Below are positions 49,094 to 59,174 of a stretch of 64,000 bases of DNA, in pieces. The notes beneath the pieces were generated by a model. The model ran no database searches. It saw only the letters and a list, made by a program, of their open reading frames with translations, and was not told where the DNA came from. A program made the position numbers and the translations under genes. Source of the DNA: Peptococcaceae bacterium (GTDB lineage: Bacteria; Bacillota; Dehalobacteriia; UBA4068; JAAVYR01); the NCBI GenBank assembly GCA_022791255.1, contig JAAVYR010000007.1, forward strand, positions 1-64,000. Direction: 5' to 3'. Each line of letters begins with the position of its first letter. Position 1 is the stretch's first letter.

Positions 49094-51310
49094 TTATTTT
49101 TGGGGATAAGCACGGTCGATGGTAGTGCTATACTCGTAACCGTCGGTGCTTTTTTCAATGAAATAGACGGTATAGTAGGTATCTCCTTGATACTCTGCGA
49201 AAGGATGATAATCAAAGGCATTCATCGGATAAGTGCTAGACATGATTTCTGAGATTTCTCTTCGGTCGGTAATGGTTCTCTCTGTCATGCTGTTGCTGGT
49301 TTGGTCTGGTTTTATATCTTCACCTAATATTTCTGCATCGGTATTAATGCTGTCTATATCTTCTGCTGGAGTGGATATTTCTGCCTGTTTGATTTTTTTA
49401 TGTTCAACAATATAATCTACCTGAGCGGCATGGGGTTCAGCATCTGTCATACGGATACCAGCCTCCGCAAGGGCAGCCATCGTGTGGGTATAACAGGGGT
49501 AGATAGGCAAAGATAAGGTGTAGCTATTTTGAGAGGAGTAGCTAGGGAGGGAATACGGCTTTACTGTACTTTCACTGACAGCAGTGGGGATTTCCACTTC
49601 CAGCCGCAGATAGCCAATAGGTAATGTTTGTTCCCATTGTGCTTGGGGCATTGCTAGAGTATCAATCTTTAATGCCTCTAAGATAGCAATCCGATTGTTA
49701 CGGTTGAAGTTTTTGACGATATAATCGTAATTAATATCATTTTCAAAGAAATGCAGACGAGTAAACTCAGTATTAGCAGCTGTTGTGTAATCATGGAAAG
49801 TGTAATAATTTTCTTTAAATTCATTGGAGCCTAAAATGGTAGCCAGTTCTGATTTTATGTCACGGATAGGCACACCATAATACTCTCGATAGACCTTTTT
49901 GCCATTGGTCAGTTGATAACAAATCAATACTTGAGTTTTTTCATCATACCGACTAGTGTAAGCTTTCGTTTCTGTTCTTGTTTCATGGGCGATGGTTGCG
50001 ATTTTGTAGGCGGCTGCTAGATTTTCTTCTGTTGTTAGCAGATATTTATTGCTTTTGATGAAAGAATTTTCTTCTCTTATACTATAGGAATAATAAGGAC
50101 TTTCCAGTTTTTCATAAGGGCCATAGGCTTGAATTTTCATGGCTGCTACTTCATCCTTTGCTGGCATATAATCATTAAAGCCTGTCAAATCATAAATAGG
50201 AATGAATAGCAGTCCGCAGGTAAGTCCTAAGAAAATAGCAGTACCCAGTAGGTTTTTCTTGATGGCACGGAAGTCGAAAGCATAAACTACTTCAACAATA
50301 CGGCTGGTAATGAGACCGCCGCAAATGATACCGAAACATAACCAGGCAATGCTCTCTCTGCCTAAATCATAGAAAGCAAATCCCATATAAATGCTGATAA
50401 CTAGTGTAATCAGCCATTGGAAAAAAGGTTTTGTCTTAGGGAAGGCGAGAGCAAGCCCTGCGCAGTCAGAAGGGCGTTTTTTATACAGCAAGAGCCCTAG
50501 TAAAATGAGTAATAGGAGGGCAGCAATGATAATAAAAATTTCTATTCCGGATAAATAGTCAGTGCTGAGCATCTCGATGTATTTGGCAAGGGGAGAGCTA
50601 TTGGCAACCATGGAGACAAAGGGAAAGCTATCCAAATAATAAAGGGGGTAGAAATTGCTAACGATGAGATAATAAATACCGACGAGGGCCGGACCTACAA
50701 TGAGTAAAAAGCTAAATAACAGCCCGTGGACGATGAGATTGCCTGTCAGCATGGCTGTTGCAATGCCCAAGGTATAAATGAAAATATAAAAAAGTAAGTG
50801 TTGTAAAGCGGCAAGAACTAAGGACATGATAGATAAATAATTGCCATAGCCGAAGGAGAACACTGCTATAACAGCAACCACAAGATTAAGCACATAGGGA
50901 ATGAGGATAAATAAAATTCCTGCTATGTAATGACTAAAAAAGAAGGTTTCTCTTTTTATGGGAAGGCTATGGAAAAAATCTACCCGTTTTTTCTTATGGA
51001 GGTAGAAAAATACGGTCAGGGCGGAGACAAATGCTGTAATCACAAATATGGTTCCTAAAAAACCATTGCCGGTGCCGAATAGAAAAGCAAGTCTTCTATG
51101 GAGCTCGGCAACCCAATTAATGGCCTCTGGCTCAAAAAGAAATTGGCGATTATGGATATGCTGCATAGATAAAATAGCTGTTACTGGCAGAGCAAAAAAC
51201 AAGGCTACAAAATACAGTGCGGGTGCCCATAGTGTACGCTTGCAGCAGTCTTTCATGAGGAATAGGCTGAACCAGCCATGGGGATTAGAGTAGGAGTTTT
51301 TTGACATCAT
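49094..51310 (-). CDS. ABC-2-type transporter permease, YtrC/D-like
   Basis: Six or more TM N-terminal half, long extracytoplasmic domain; overlaps the upstream ATPase gene. Confidence 0.85.
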   Translation of the reverse strand: MMSKNSYSNPHGWFSLFLMKDCCKRTLWAPALYFVALFFALPVTAILSMQHIHNRQFLFEPEAINWVAELHRRLAFLFGTGNGFLGTIFVITAFVSALTVFFYLHKKKRVDFFHSLPIKRETFFFSHYIAGILFILIPYVLNLVVAVIAVFSFGYGNYLSIMSLVLAALQHLLFYIFIYTLGIATAMLTGNLIVHGLLFSFLLIVGPALVGIYYLIVSNFYPLYYLDSFPFVSMVANSSPLAKYIEMLSTDYLSGIEIFIIIAALLLLILLGLLLYKKRPSDCAGLALAFPKTKPFFQWLITLVISIYMGFAFYDLGRESIAWLCFGIICGGLITSRIVEVVYAFDFRAIKKNLLGTAIFLGLTCGLLFIPIYDLTGFNDYMPAKDEVAAMKIQAYGPYEKLESPYYSYSIREENSFIKSNKYLLTTEENLAAAYKIATIAHETRTETKAYTSRYDEKTQVLICYQLTNGKKVYREYYGVPIRDIKSELATILGSNEFKENYYTFHDYTTAANTEFTRLHFFENDINYDYIVKNFNRNNRIAILEALKIDTLAMPQAQWEQTLPIGYLRLEVEIPTAVSESTVKPYSLPSYSSQNSYTLSLPIYPCYTHTMAALAEAGIRMTDAEPHAAQVDYIVEHKKIKQAEISTPAEDIDSINTDAEILGEDIKPDQTSNSMTERTITDRREISEIMSSTYPMNAFDYHPFAEYQGDTYYTVYFIEKSTDGYEYSTTIDRAYPQK

Positions 51311-52184
51311 AGCCGGTCACCTCCGTTTCACTGATAAAGATTTCCTCCAATGTAAGAGGCAGTATTTCCATAAATAAGGGGTTTAATGCTGAAATTTTTG
51401 AGAGAATATCTTCCGACTCGCCTCGAACAGTCAGGGTATGCAGAGAGCCGCGCCGTTCCAAAGACATAATTTCTAACTCTGGAAAATCTATCTTTTCCTG
51501 GGGTTCTTTGAAAATACATTGGATTTTATGAATGCCCAGCTTCATGCTGTCTAAATCACAGGAGAGTAGCATACCGCCTTTATGTAAAAGGCCTACTCTA
51601 TCACAAATATCCTCTAACTCTCTTAGATTGTGTGAGGCAATGATGGGGGTGAGGTTGCGTTCGGTAACTTCTGCTGCGAATAAGCTTTTTACTCCTTGAC
51701 GGATGACGGGGTCTAGTCCATCAAAGGTTTCGTCGCAAAAGATATAGTCGGTATGGGCTGCAATGGCTGAAATAATGGATACCTGTTTTTTCATACCTTT
51801 GGAGAAATTCTGAATTTTCTTATCTAGGGGCAATTCAAAATTTTGAATAAGCTTTTTGAATTGGGCCATTTCAAACTTCTCATAAATTTGGCTATAATAA
51901 ACTGCCAATTCCTTTGGTGTAATATTGCTGAAAAAATATTGGTCATCAGAAATATAGAAAAATCGTTGTTTTATCTGGATATTTTCAAAAACTGGTTCGC
52001 CATCAATGGTGACACTTCCGCTATCAGGACGATAAATACCTGCTATGATACGAAGCAGCGTAGATTTTCCCGCACCATTGGTACCGATGAGACCAAAAAT
52101 AGAGCCTTTGGGGATTTGCGCTGTAATATTATCTATGGCTTTCATATCGTGGAAAGTCTTATTAACATTGGTAATCTCAATCAT
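51285..52184 (-). CDS. ABC transporter ATP-binding protein, YtrB-like
   Basis: GLIGTNGAGKSTLLRIIAGIYRPDSG; FSKGMKKQVSIISAIAAHTDYIFCDETFDGLDP. Confidence 0.95.
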   Translation of the reverse strand: MIEITNVNKTFHDMKAIDNITAQIPKGSIFGLIGTNGAGKSTLLRIIAGIYRPDSGSVTIDGEPVFENIQIKQRFFYISDDQYFFSNITPKELAVYYSQIYEKFEMAQFKKLIQNFELPLDKKIQNFSKGMKKQVSIISAIAAHTDYIFCDETFDGLDPVIRQGVKSLFAAEVTERNLTPIIASHNLRELEDICDRVGLLHKGGMLLSCDLDSMKLGIHKIQCIFKEPQEKIDFPELEIMSLERRGSLHTLTVRGESEDILSKISALNPLFMEILPLTLEEIFISETEVTGYDVKKLLL

Positions 52185-52188
52185 CCGT

Positions 52189-52566
52189 TTAACCTCCGTT
52201 CCTCAGATTAAAAATATTTTGGCATTGTCGCAGAAAAATATTATCTGATATTTGTAATTGACGAGCACGGTCAATTAATTGTTCCAATTCCTTGAAAAGC
52301 TGTTTTTGTTTGTTTTTAATCAAGAAATCAGCAGCAGGCGCGGCAAAGCAGCCTTTTCCGGGGATGGTATAGATAATATCATTTTTCTCTAGCTGTGCGT
52401 AAGCTCGTTGAATGGTGTTGGGATTAATTGATAATTCCATAGCCAGGGTGCGGACAGAGGGTAATTGCTCATTGGGGCTAATGGCACCGTTGACGATTAA
52501 ATCTTCAATTTTTTCAATAATTTGTTGATAAATGGGTCGATGGTCACCGTAATCAAGATGGATCAT
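52189..52566 (-). CDS. GntR-family regulator, YtrA subfamily
   Basis: RPIYQQIIEKIEDLIVNGAISPNEQLPSVRTLAMELSINPNTIQRAYAQLEKNDIIYTIPGKGCFA. Confidence 0.95.
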   Translation of the reverse strand: MIHLDYGDHRPIYQQIIEKIEDLIVNGAISPNEQLPSVRTLAMELSINPNTIQRAYAQLEKNDIIYTIPGKGCFAAPAADFLIKNKQKQLFKELEQLIDRARQLQISDNIFLRQCQNIFNLRNGG

Positions 52567-52677
52567 GAAAACACCTCCTTCTGAAAAACAATAAAATGGT
52601 ATATATTTTAAATAGGAAGAAATAAGTATAAAACAGCTAATTCTGAAAAAATTTTTCTTTCGGATTGAGTAGCAAAT

Positions 52678-52702
52678 CCTGTATTAATTAAATTAGTACA
52701 GG
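52678..52702. promoter_or_regulatory. Candidate YtrA-like operator
   Basis: Inverted repeat CCTGTA - 13 bp - TACAGG just downstream of a minus-strand -10. Confidence 0.45.
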
Positions 52703-52715
52703 TGATACGGTTATC

Positions 52716-52744
52716 AGTATAATACTAAGATTTCTTTAAATCAA
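52716..52744 (-). promoter_or_regulatory. Promoter of ytrABC-like operon
   Basis: Minus strand TTGATT - 17 bp - TATACT. Confidence 0.6.
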
Positions 52745-53005
52745 GGGGAATGAACGGATTTTTGAGGATGGATTTTGACAGAAATTGTTATTTTTTCTTA
52801 AGGGTAACATATATATACAACGAAAAAGAGATGGCGAAATTAACGGCTACTGTAAATTTTTTCTGAAAAAAGTGAAAATATTTTCAGAAAAGTGACTGGA
52901 AATATTCGCCTCTCTGACCTGGTGATTTCATAAGAAAAAAGGGGGTGAAAAAGAAAATCTGCTGCTTGAATACCCAATCTTTTCTGAAGAAAATCTGAAA
53001 AGTTG

Positions 53006-53034
53006 TTGACGAATGGGGGAAAGAGGGGTATACT
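53006..53034 (+). promoter_or_regulatory. Promoter of lactate permease operon
   Basis: TTGACG - 17 bp - TATACT, 41 bp upstream of ATG 53075. Confidence 0.75.
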
Positions 53035-53074
53035 GACTGTAGTAAATATTTATTTTTATAAGGAGGTAGATCTC

Positions 53075-54691
53075 ATGGAAGGTATTGCTAGTATGGCAAG
53101 TCTCGGTTTGCCAGAGATGTCAATCGTAACATGGATCCTCGCTTTGTCTCCAGTACTCGTCTGCTTAGTATTGATGATGTTCTGTAACATGAGCGGTGGC
53201 CGTGCAGGGATGTTATCCTGGTTGGTATCTATGGCAGTTGCCAGCTTCTGCTTTGGTGGCGGTGTTGACATCTTAGCATCTGGTACTTTGAAAGGTCTTT
53301 GGACCACAATCATGGTATTGTACATTATTTGGAGCTCCATGTTCCTGTACAATATCGTAAACAGCACTGGTAGTTTTAAAGTTATTGGTGGCATGTTCAC
53401 TAAACTCACAAACGGTAACAGATTATTGCAATTATTGATTTTAGGTTGGGTTTTCCCAAGTTTTATTCAAGGTGTTTGTGGTTTCGGTGTACCTGTAGCA
53501 GTAGCTGCTCCTTTGCTCTTAGGTTTGGGCTTTAACCCACTCCTCTCTGTTATCACTCCGTTGTTAGGTCACTCCTGGGGGATTACATTCGGTTCCTTGG
53601 GTGCTTCCTACTCCGTATTGCTCCAAATGAGCCCTGTAGAACCTGATCGTATGGCTTGGATTGGTTCCTTGTTTATCGCATTCGGTGGTTTGTTAGTAGG
53701 TCTCTGCATCATCCACTTCTACGGCGGTTTCAAAGGTATGGCTGAAGGTATGCCTGCTATGCTCTTCTTGATGGGCGTTATGGCTATCGGCTTGATTGTA
53801 ATGTGCCGGTTCGTATCTGCATATGTAGCTACATTCGTAGCTGGTGCTGCTGGTTTGATTTTAGGTAGCTTGGTATTGCCAAAACTTCCTATGTATCGTC
53901 CAGATCCAAATGCAGAACCTGCACCTGTTGATCCTGAAAGTGAAAAATTCTCTTTCTTGACAGCTTTCTCTGCTTACTTGATTTTGATTGTAGTTGTATT
54001 GGCTGCATACTTAATCGCTCCTTTGAAAGCTGCTTTGGAAACTGTTGTTGTAGGTCTTCCTTTCCCAGAAACAGCTATCAGCTATGGTTACACCAATGCT
54101 GCTACTGCTAAATATTCTGGTTTGAAACTCTTGACAACACCTGGTACTTTGATTGTTATTTCTTCTATCTTAGCTATCTTGTTCTACAAGATGAAAGGTG
54201 TATTGCCTGCAGGTGCTGTGGGTCAATCCTTAGCTAACACTGCAAAACAATCTATCGGTGCTACCACCACAGTTATGACCATGACCATGATGGCTGTAAT
54301 CATGACTGAAGCTGGTATGACTACATACGTTGCTTATGGTATCGCTATGTCTACTGGTAAATTGTTTGCTATCTTCTCCCCATTCATCGCATTACTTGGT
54401 GGTTTCGTAACCAGTTCTGGTACTTCCTCCAACGTATTGTTCACTGGCTTGCAATACCAAGTAGCTGATATTTTACAAATCAGCCCATATGTAGTATTGG
54501 CAATGCAGACCACTGCTTCTTCCTTAAGTAACTCTTTCTCCCCAGCAAACACTGCTTTGGGTTGTGGTACTGTAGGTTTGAGCGGTCGTGAAGGTGAATG
54601 TTTGAAAGTAACTGGTGTATACAACTTATTCCAATGCATCTGCGTTGGTCTCTTAGGTTGGGTATCCTGTTATGTATTACATTTGAAATAG
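53075..54691 (+). CDS. L-lactate permease (LctP family)
   Basis: GVCGFGVPVAVAAPLLLGLGFNPLLSVITPLLGHSWGITFGSLGASY; VTSSGTSSNVLFTGLQYQVA; start ATG 53075 after AAGGAGG. Confidence 0.9.
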   Translation: MEGIASMASLGLPEMSIVTWILALSPVLVCLVLMMFCNMSGGRAGMLSWLVSMAVASFCFGGGVDILASGTLKGLWTTIMVLYIIWSSMFLYNIVNSTGSFKVIGGMFTKLTNGNRLLQLLILGWVFPSFIQGVCGFGVPVAVAAPLLLGLGFNPLLSVITPLLGHSWGITFGSLGASYSVLLQMSPVEPDRMAWIGSLFIAFGGLLVGLCIIHFYGGFKGMAEGMPAMLFLMGVMAIGLIVMCRFVSAYVATFVAGAAGLILGSLVLPKLPMYRPDPNAEPAPVDPESEKFSFLTAFSAYLILIVVVLAAYLIAPLKAALETVVVGLPFPETAISYGYTNAATAKYSGLKLLTTPGTLIVISSILAILFYKMKGVLPAGAVGQSLANTAKQSIGATTTVMTMTMMAVIMTEAGMTTYVAYGIAMSTGKLFAIFSPFIALLGGFVTSSGTSSNVLFTGLQYQVADILQISPYVVLAMQTTASSLSNSFSPANTALGCGTVGLSGREGECLKVTGVYNLFQCICVGLLGWVSCYVLHLK

Positions 54692-54709
54692 TAAAGGAGG
54701 AAATACAAC

Positions 54710-54892
54710 ATGGGTGAAAAGAAATCTTTAAAAGCTAAATACGGCTTACAAGGTAAATTGATTGGCTGTGTTTTGATGTGGGTTGTATTCTTCATTTTAC
54801 ATGCAGCTTTGAATAGCGGCAGCCAAAGCGCTATGATTGGCGGTTTGGTAGCTATGGGTGTTGCTGGTGCAGTAGTAGCTTACTTCTGCTAA
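54710..54892 (+). CDS. Small two-TM protein paired with lactate permease (60 aa)
   Basis: GGAGG RBS, 18 bp after LctP stop; MGEKKSLKAKYGLQGKLIGCVLMWVVFFILHAALNSGSQSAMIGGLVAMGVAGAVVAYFC. Confidence 0.8.
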   Translation: MGEKKSLKAKYGLQGKLIGCVLMWVVFFILHAALNSGSQSAMIGGLVAMGVAGAVVAYFC

Positions 54893-54914
54893 TCAGCCCG
54901 CAAGCTTTATAAAC

Positions 54915-54951
54915 AAAAGGGAGATAGGATTTTATCCTATCTCCCTTTTTT
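54915..54951 (+). terminator. Terminator of lactate permease operon
   Basis: AAAAGGGAGATAGGA-tttta-TCCTATCTCCCTTTTTT. Confidence 0.92.
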
Positions 54952-54999
54952 ATTGATTTATAAAAAGTATCAATTACTTGTCATTCTGGTGATTTGTAT

Positions 55000-56316
55000 T
55001 TAATCATCTAGCTGGTGGATAACTAAACCAGATAATAGTTTTGGGTAGAAGAAGGTAGATTTTTGCGGCATTTTATTGCCAGAGTTTGCCACATCTATCA
55101 TTTGTTGTATTTGGGTCATATTAACAAAGAGTGCTAGAATGCCTTGCCCTTTGTCGACTGCTTCTACTGGTTCGAAATTATTTCGTGCATAGGATACGTA
55201 GCCTTCTGTTGCTAATTGGTCTGGACCAATATGCAGCAACGGCTCTATAATCAGACCATGTAAAATGCTGATATCTAGCTTACGCCACTCTGTAGAGTGT
55301 TCTGGTGCATAGTGGTTAATAGCGTCAGGATTTTTTAGCTGTAATAGGTAAAATTGATTTTCTCCGCTATAGAGGCCAAAAGTTGGCTGTTGTTTACCTT
55401 TTTCTTCCATTTGGAGGATTAATGTGTTTAGGTTTTCTTCTTTGTTGCCTGTATTGCCTGTTTGAATAGGGGAGACTGTAAAGTCTTTTTCTAATTGGTT
55501 CACGAAGGTGTCTAGTGAAAAATTATCACATTTTTCAATAATGCGATGAGTAGGGAGAATGTATAACCCTTCATCGTAGCAATTGCTGAGGGAAACCAGC
55601 AGATAATCGCAGCCTGTTTTGCCTTGTTGGAGTGCTTCTTCTGCAAAGGTGCTGGCTGTCTCATAACGATGATGGCCATCGGCTATGTAAATGGGTAAAT
55701 TTGCTAAGGATTTTATGATTTCGTTGATAACGACTTCATTATCAATAACCCAGATACGATGGCGCTCATTTAAGCAGTCTATGATGTCGATATTCGGTTC
55801 GCCCTTTTCAGCGGCAGCATTGGCAAGGATTTCTTCAACTCTTCTGCTTTCTTGATGGTAAACGCCGAAAATGGGACTGAAATTTGCCCGTGTATATTGT
55901 AATAGTTTTAATCGTTGGGATTTGTGCCATGGTAGTGTCTGTTCGTGAGGGATAACATTTCCAGTTTGATATCCTTCTGCTTTCATGGTGCAGAGAAATC
56001 CTCTGCGAGTGCGAGGGACTTCATTGACAATGAAATCCTGCACATAATAATAAAAGGCAGGTTTTTCATCTTTGATGAAAATATTTTCTGCTAACCATTG
56101 CTGAAAAATATCTGCAGCATGACGATAAATCGCATCATCTGGCGTACCAGATTGTCTGCCTAATTCTAAGTTAATAATGCTATTGGTGTGGTTTTTGTAG
56201 AGGTTTTCCATGGTTTCTCGGCTGATAACATCATAGGGGGGAGATACTACTTTTGCCAAGTCGCCTACTTTTTCAGGATTAAAGCGTAAGCCGCGTAAAG
56301 GCTTAATATTCGCCAT
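55000..56316 (-). CDS. DUF1015-family protein
   Basis: MANIKPLRGLRFNPEKVGDLAKVVSPPYDVISRE; YIADGHHRYETA; start at ATG 56316 (ORF track extends to 56511). Confidence 0.93.
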   Translation of the reverse strand: MANIKPLRGLRFNPEKVGDLAKVVSPPYDVISRETMENLYKNHTNSIINLELGRQSGTPDDAIYRHAADIFQQWLAENIFIKDEKPAFYYYVQDFIVNEVPRTRRGFLCTMKAEGYQTGNVIPHEQTLPWHKSQRLKLLQYTRANFSPIFGVYHQESRRVEEILANAAAEKGEPNIDIIDCLNERHRIWVIDNEVVINEIIKSLANLPIYIADGHHRYETASTFAEEALQQGKTGCDYLLVSLSNCYDEGLYILPTHRIIEKCDNFSLDTFVNQLEKDFTVSPIQTGNTGNKEENLNTLILQMEEKGKQQPTFGLYSGENQFYLLQLKNPDAINHYAPEHSTEWRKLDISILHGLIIEPLLHIGPDQLATEGYVSYARNNFEPVEAVDKGQGILALFVNMTQIQQMIDVANSGNKMPQKSTFFYPKLLSGLVIHQLDD

Positions 56317-56552
56317 TTTGTCACCTTCTTTTAGGTATTTATGTAAAGACAATTCTTCTATCTTTATTCTAGCTGATTTTTCTTGAAATAACAACCGTTT
56401 CCTCTGGTTCCTTTGCAGTATTGCTATCTTGTGTGTGATTATTGGCAGGGAAATAATGCTTTTTGTCGAAATAGTAATTATTTTACTGCAAGCTAGATAA
56501 GTAGTTGGCAAGTGGTCGATGACGATTGATGAGAAAATGAGGACTGATTAAT

Positions 56553-58088
56553 ATGTTGGCAATTATAAAAAGCTGTGCTGTTTTTGGTATGGATAGCTAT
56601 CAGGTGCAGGTAGAAGTGGATGTAAGCACTGGACTTCCTGCTTTTGATATTGTAGGACTTCCTGACGCCTCTGTACGGGAAAGTAAAGAACGGGTACGGA
56701 CGGCTATTCGCAATGCTGGGTTTGAATTTCCTGGAAAGCGTATTACCGTAAACTTAGCGCCTGCAGATCGGAAAAAGGCTGGTGCTATTTTTGATTTACC
56801 TATTGCGGTAGGTATCCTAGCTGCTACAGAACAAATTGTTACAGAAGAAAAGCTTGCGAAAAGTTGTTTGGTGGGAGAACTATCGTTAGAGAGTATGGTG
56901 CGGCCTGTGCCGGGGGGCTTGGTAATGGCATCAGGGCTTTCTGATGAGGTAGAAAACTTCTTTGTGCCTATGGAAAATGGTCGGGAAGCTGCTATTGGCA
57001 GTGTGCGAGCGAATATTTATGGTATTGAGTCTTTAGGACAAGTAGTGGCGGTGCTCAATGGAGAAAAAAGCCTGCAGCCGGTAGAAATCAATATGGATGA
57101 AATCCTTATGGATGGAGAACAGGCAGGACTACCCGATATGGCAGATGTAAAGGGGCAATCTGGTGCGAAACGGGCTATGGAAATTGCAGCTGCTGGTGGT
57201 CATAACTTACTCTTTATTGGTTCTCCGGGGTCTGGGAAAACAATGCTTGCACGGCGTATGCCTTCTATTTTGCCGCCTTTTACCCAGGAGGAAAGTCTTT
57301 ATGTAACGAAAATCTATAGCGTAGCAGGCCTATTACCACCAGAACAGGGGCTTTTGACCCAACGGCCATTTCGGGCGCCTCATCACAGTGCGTCAGGGGC
57401 CAGTGTCATTGGCGGGGGGCGGATACCTGCACCGGGAGAGGTAAGCTTAGCCACGGGCGGTGTGCTCTTCTTAGATGAAATGCCAGAATTTAAAAGGGAA
57501 GTATTAGAAGCCTTAAGACAGCCCTTAGAAGACAGGATGGTGACAGTATCTAGAGTGAGCGGCAGGGCTGATTTTCCTGCTGGATTTCAGCTGATTGGCG
57601 CTATGAACCCCTGTCCTTGCGGGCATTATGGCGACCCCGTAAAAGAATGCAGTTGCACGCCTCATCAAATACAAAAGTATTTTAATCGTATTTCTGGTCC
57701 TCTTTTGGATCGTATTGATTTACATGTGGATGTGCCACGAGTGCAGTATCAGGAAATTGCAGAACAATCTATGAGTGAAAGTTCTGCGGAAATTCGTAAG
57801 CGGGTGGTAGCTGCACGCAATATTCAGCTGGCAAGATTTGCTGGAGATGGTATTACTTGTAATGCGCAAATGGAGCGTAAGCACATTATTAAATATTGTG
57901 ACATGACGGATATTGCGGAACAGATTTTGGCAGAAGCCTTTAAAGTATTGGGCTTAAGTGCTCGCGGCTATGACCGTATCTTAAAGGTGGCTAGGACCAT
58001 TGCAGATTTGGGCGGTGCGGAAATGATAGATATGGAGCACATCGCAGAAGCTATCCAATATCGCAGGCTAGACCGAAAAGAAATGTAA
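56553..58088 (+). CDS. comM: YifB/ComM-family Mg chelatase-like AAA ATPase
   Basis: VEVDVSTGLPAFDIVGLPDASVRESKERVRTAIRNAGFEFP; GSPGSGKTMLARRMPSILPP; FLDEMPEF. Confidence 0.95.
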   Translation: MLAIIKSCAVFGMDSYQVQVEVDVSTGLPAFDIVGLPDASVRESKERVRTAIRNAGFEFPGKRITVNLAPADRKKAGAIFDLPIAVGILAATEQIVTEEKLAKSCLVGELSLESMVRPVPGGLVMASGLSDEVENFFVPMENGREAAIGSVRANIYGIESLGQVVAVLNGEKSLQPVEINMDEILMDGEQAGLPDMADVKGQSGAKRAMEIAAAGGHNLLFIGSPGSGKTMLARRMPSILPPFTQEESLYVTKIYSVAGLLPPEQGLLTQRPFRAPHHSASGASVIGGGRIPAPGEVSLATGGVLFLDEMPEFKREVLEALRQPLEDRMVTVSRVSGRADFPAGFQLIGAMNPCPCGHYGDPVKECSCTPHQIQKYFNRISGPLLDRIDLHVDVPRVQYQEIAEQSMSESSAEIRKRVVAARNIQLARFAGDGITCNAQMERKHIIKYCDMTDIAEQILAEAFKVLGLSARGYDRILKVARTIADLGGAEMIDMEHIAEAIQYRRLDRKEM

Positions 58089-58220
58089 TGTAATAATGTC
58101 ATGTCGTAGAAACATCTATGAAAACTTGCGAAAAAATAGAGAAATGAAAAAATAATGGTGGTAAGCCAACCTGCTTCTTGATATATATAAGAGGAGATGA
58201 CAAGGGAAGGGTGACTCGGC

Positions 58221-59174
58221 ATGTTTTTTCGTGTGTTTTCAGTCAGAAAGAATGGGAGAAAGTTATATTTTGCCATTCTTTTTTTAATGACAATAGGAAG
58301 TGTTTTTCTGTTTGGCCATCGTTATGGCACAGTGGGGAAACAGGATGATAATCAGGTATTAGCCATTGTGACGATGGACGCTCCGCTAGATATCTGGTTG
58401 GGCGGTGAGGAATTTCGTCTGCTGACAGGCGTCGCAGATAATGAATTATTGCTAGGCAAAGATGTTATATCCCAAAGAAGAAGAGCAGCCCAAATAGACA
58501 GCACTATACGGCAGGTGGCTGCAGGAGAAAAATCATTTCAGTCTTTGGGGGAAGACAGGATTTTTCGCAGCAGCAATGTAGAGAAAAAGCAAATCGCCCT
58601 TACCTTTGATGACGGGCCTAATGAAAGATGGACCGAAAAATATTTGAATTTATTAGAGGAAAAAGAAATCAAAGCTTCCTTTTTTATGTTGGGTAAAAAT
58701 GCCAAAAACCACCCAGAACTAGTGCAAAAAGTAGCAGCTGCAGGCCATGATATTGGCATTCATTCTTATGACCATGCTGATTTAAAAAGAGAGGATTATA
58801 CCGCTATCCAAGAAGATTTAATCCAATCTCAGGATACCATTGCAAGTATTACCGGTGTGGCGCCGACGCTTTTTCGTCCGCCATATGGCAGCATTGATGC
58901 ACAGGTAATAGAGGTAGCCCAGGAGCAAGGGCTTCTCATGGTATTATGGAATGTTGATCCGCAGGATTGGCTCCTGGATACGAAAGAAAAAGTGGCAAAG
59001 GCGGTGCTGGATCATGTGGAACCGGGCAATATTGTCGTGATGCATGAAGGGAAAGCGGTGACCTTCGGAGCACTGCCTATGATTATTGATACCTTAAAAG
59101 AGGAAGGGTATGAGTTTGTTACTATACGGGAGCTGGTCTATGAGAGCTGCATGGAGCAGGCAGAGAGAGGATAG
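58221..59174 (+). CDS. Membrane-anchored polysaccharide deacetylase (NodB domain)
   Basis: ALTFDDGPNERWTEKYLNLLEEKEIKASFFMLGKNAKNHPELVQKVAAAGHDIGIHSYDH; LFRPPYGSID; N-terminal TM. Confidence 0.93.
   Translation: MFFRVFSVRKNGRKLYFAILFLMTIGSVFLFGHRYGTVGKQDDNQVLAIVTMDAPLDIWLGGEEFRLLTGVADNELLLGKDVISQRRRAAQIDSTIRQVAAGEKSFQSLGEDRIFRSSNVEKKQIALTFDDGPNERWTEKYLNLLEEKEIKASFFMLGKNAKNHPELVQKVAAAGHDIGIHSYDHADLKREDYTAIQEDLIQSQDTIASITGVAPTLFRPPYGSIDAQVIEVAQEQGLLMVLWNVDPQDWLLDTKEKVAKAVLDHVEPGNIVVMHEGKAVTFGALPMIIDTLKEEGYEFVTIRELVYESCMEQAERG

Noticed and set aside
52569-53074. Possible small RNA in the roughly 500-bp ytrA/lctP intergenic region
   Set aside because: Length and AT-rich hairpins are explained by divergent promoters and palindromic operators; no terminator-like hairpin found there.
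54977-54995. TTGTCATTCTGGTG near the DUF1015 gene as a second copy of the 45337 repeat
   Set aside because: Only about 10 matching bases on one arm, no partner arm; may be chance.
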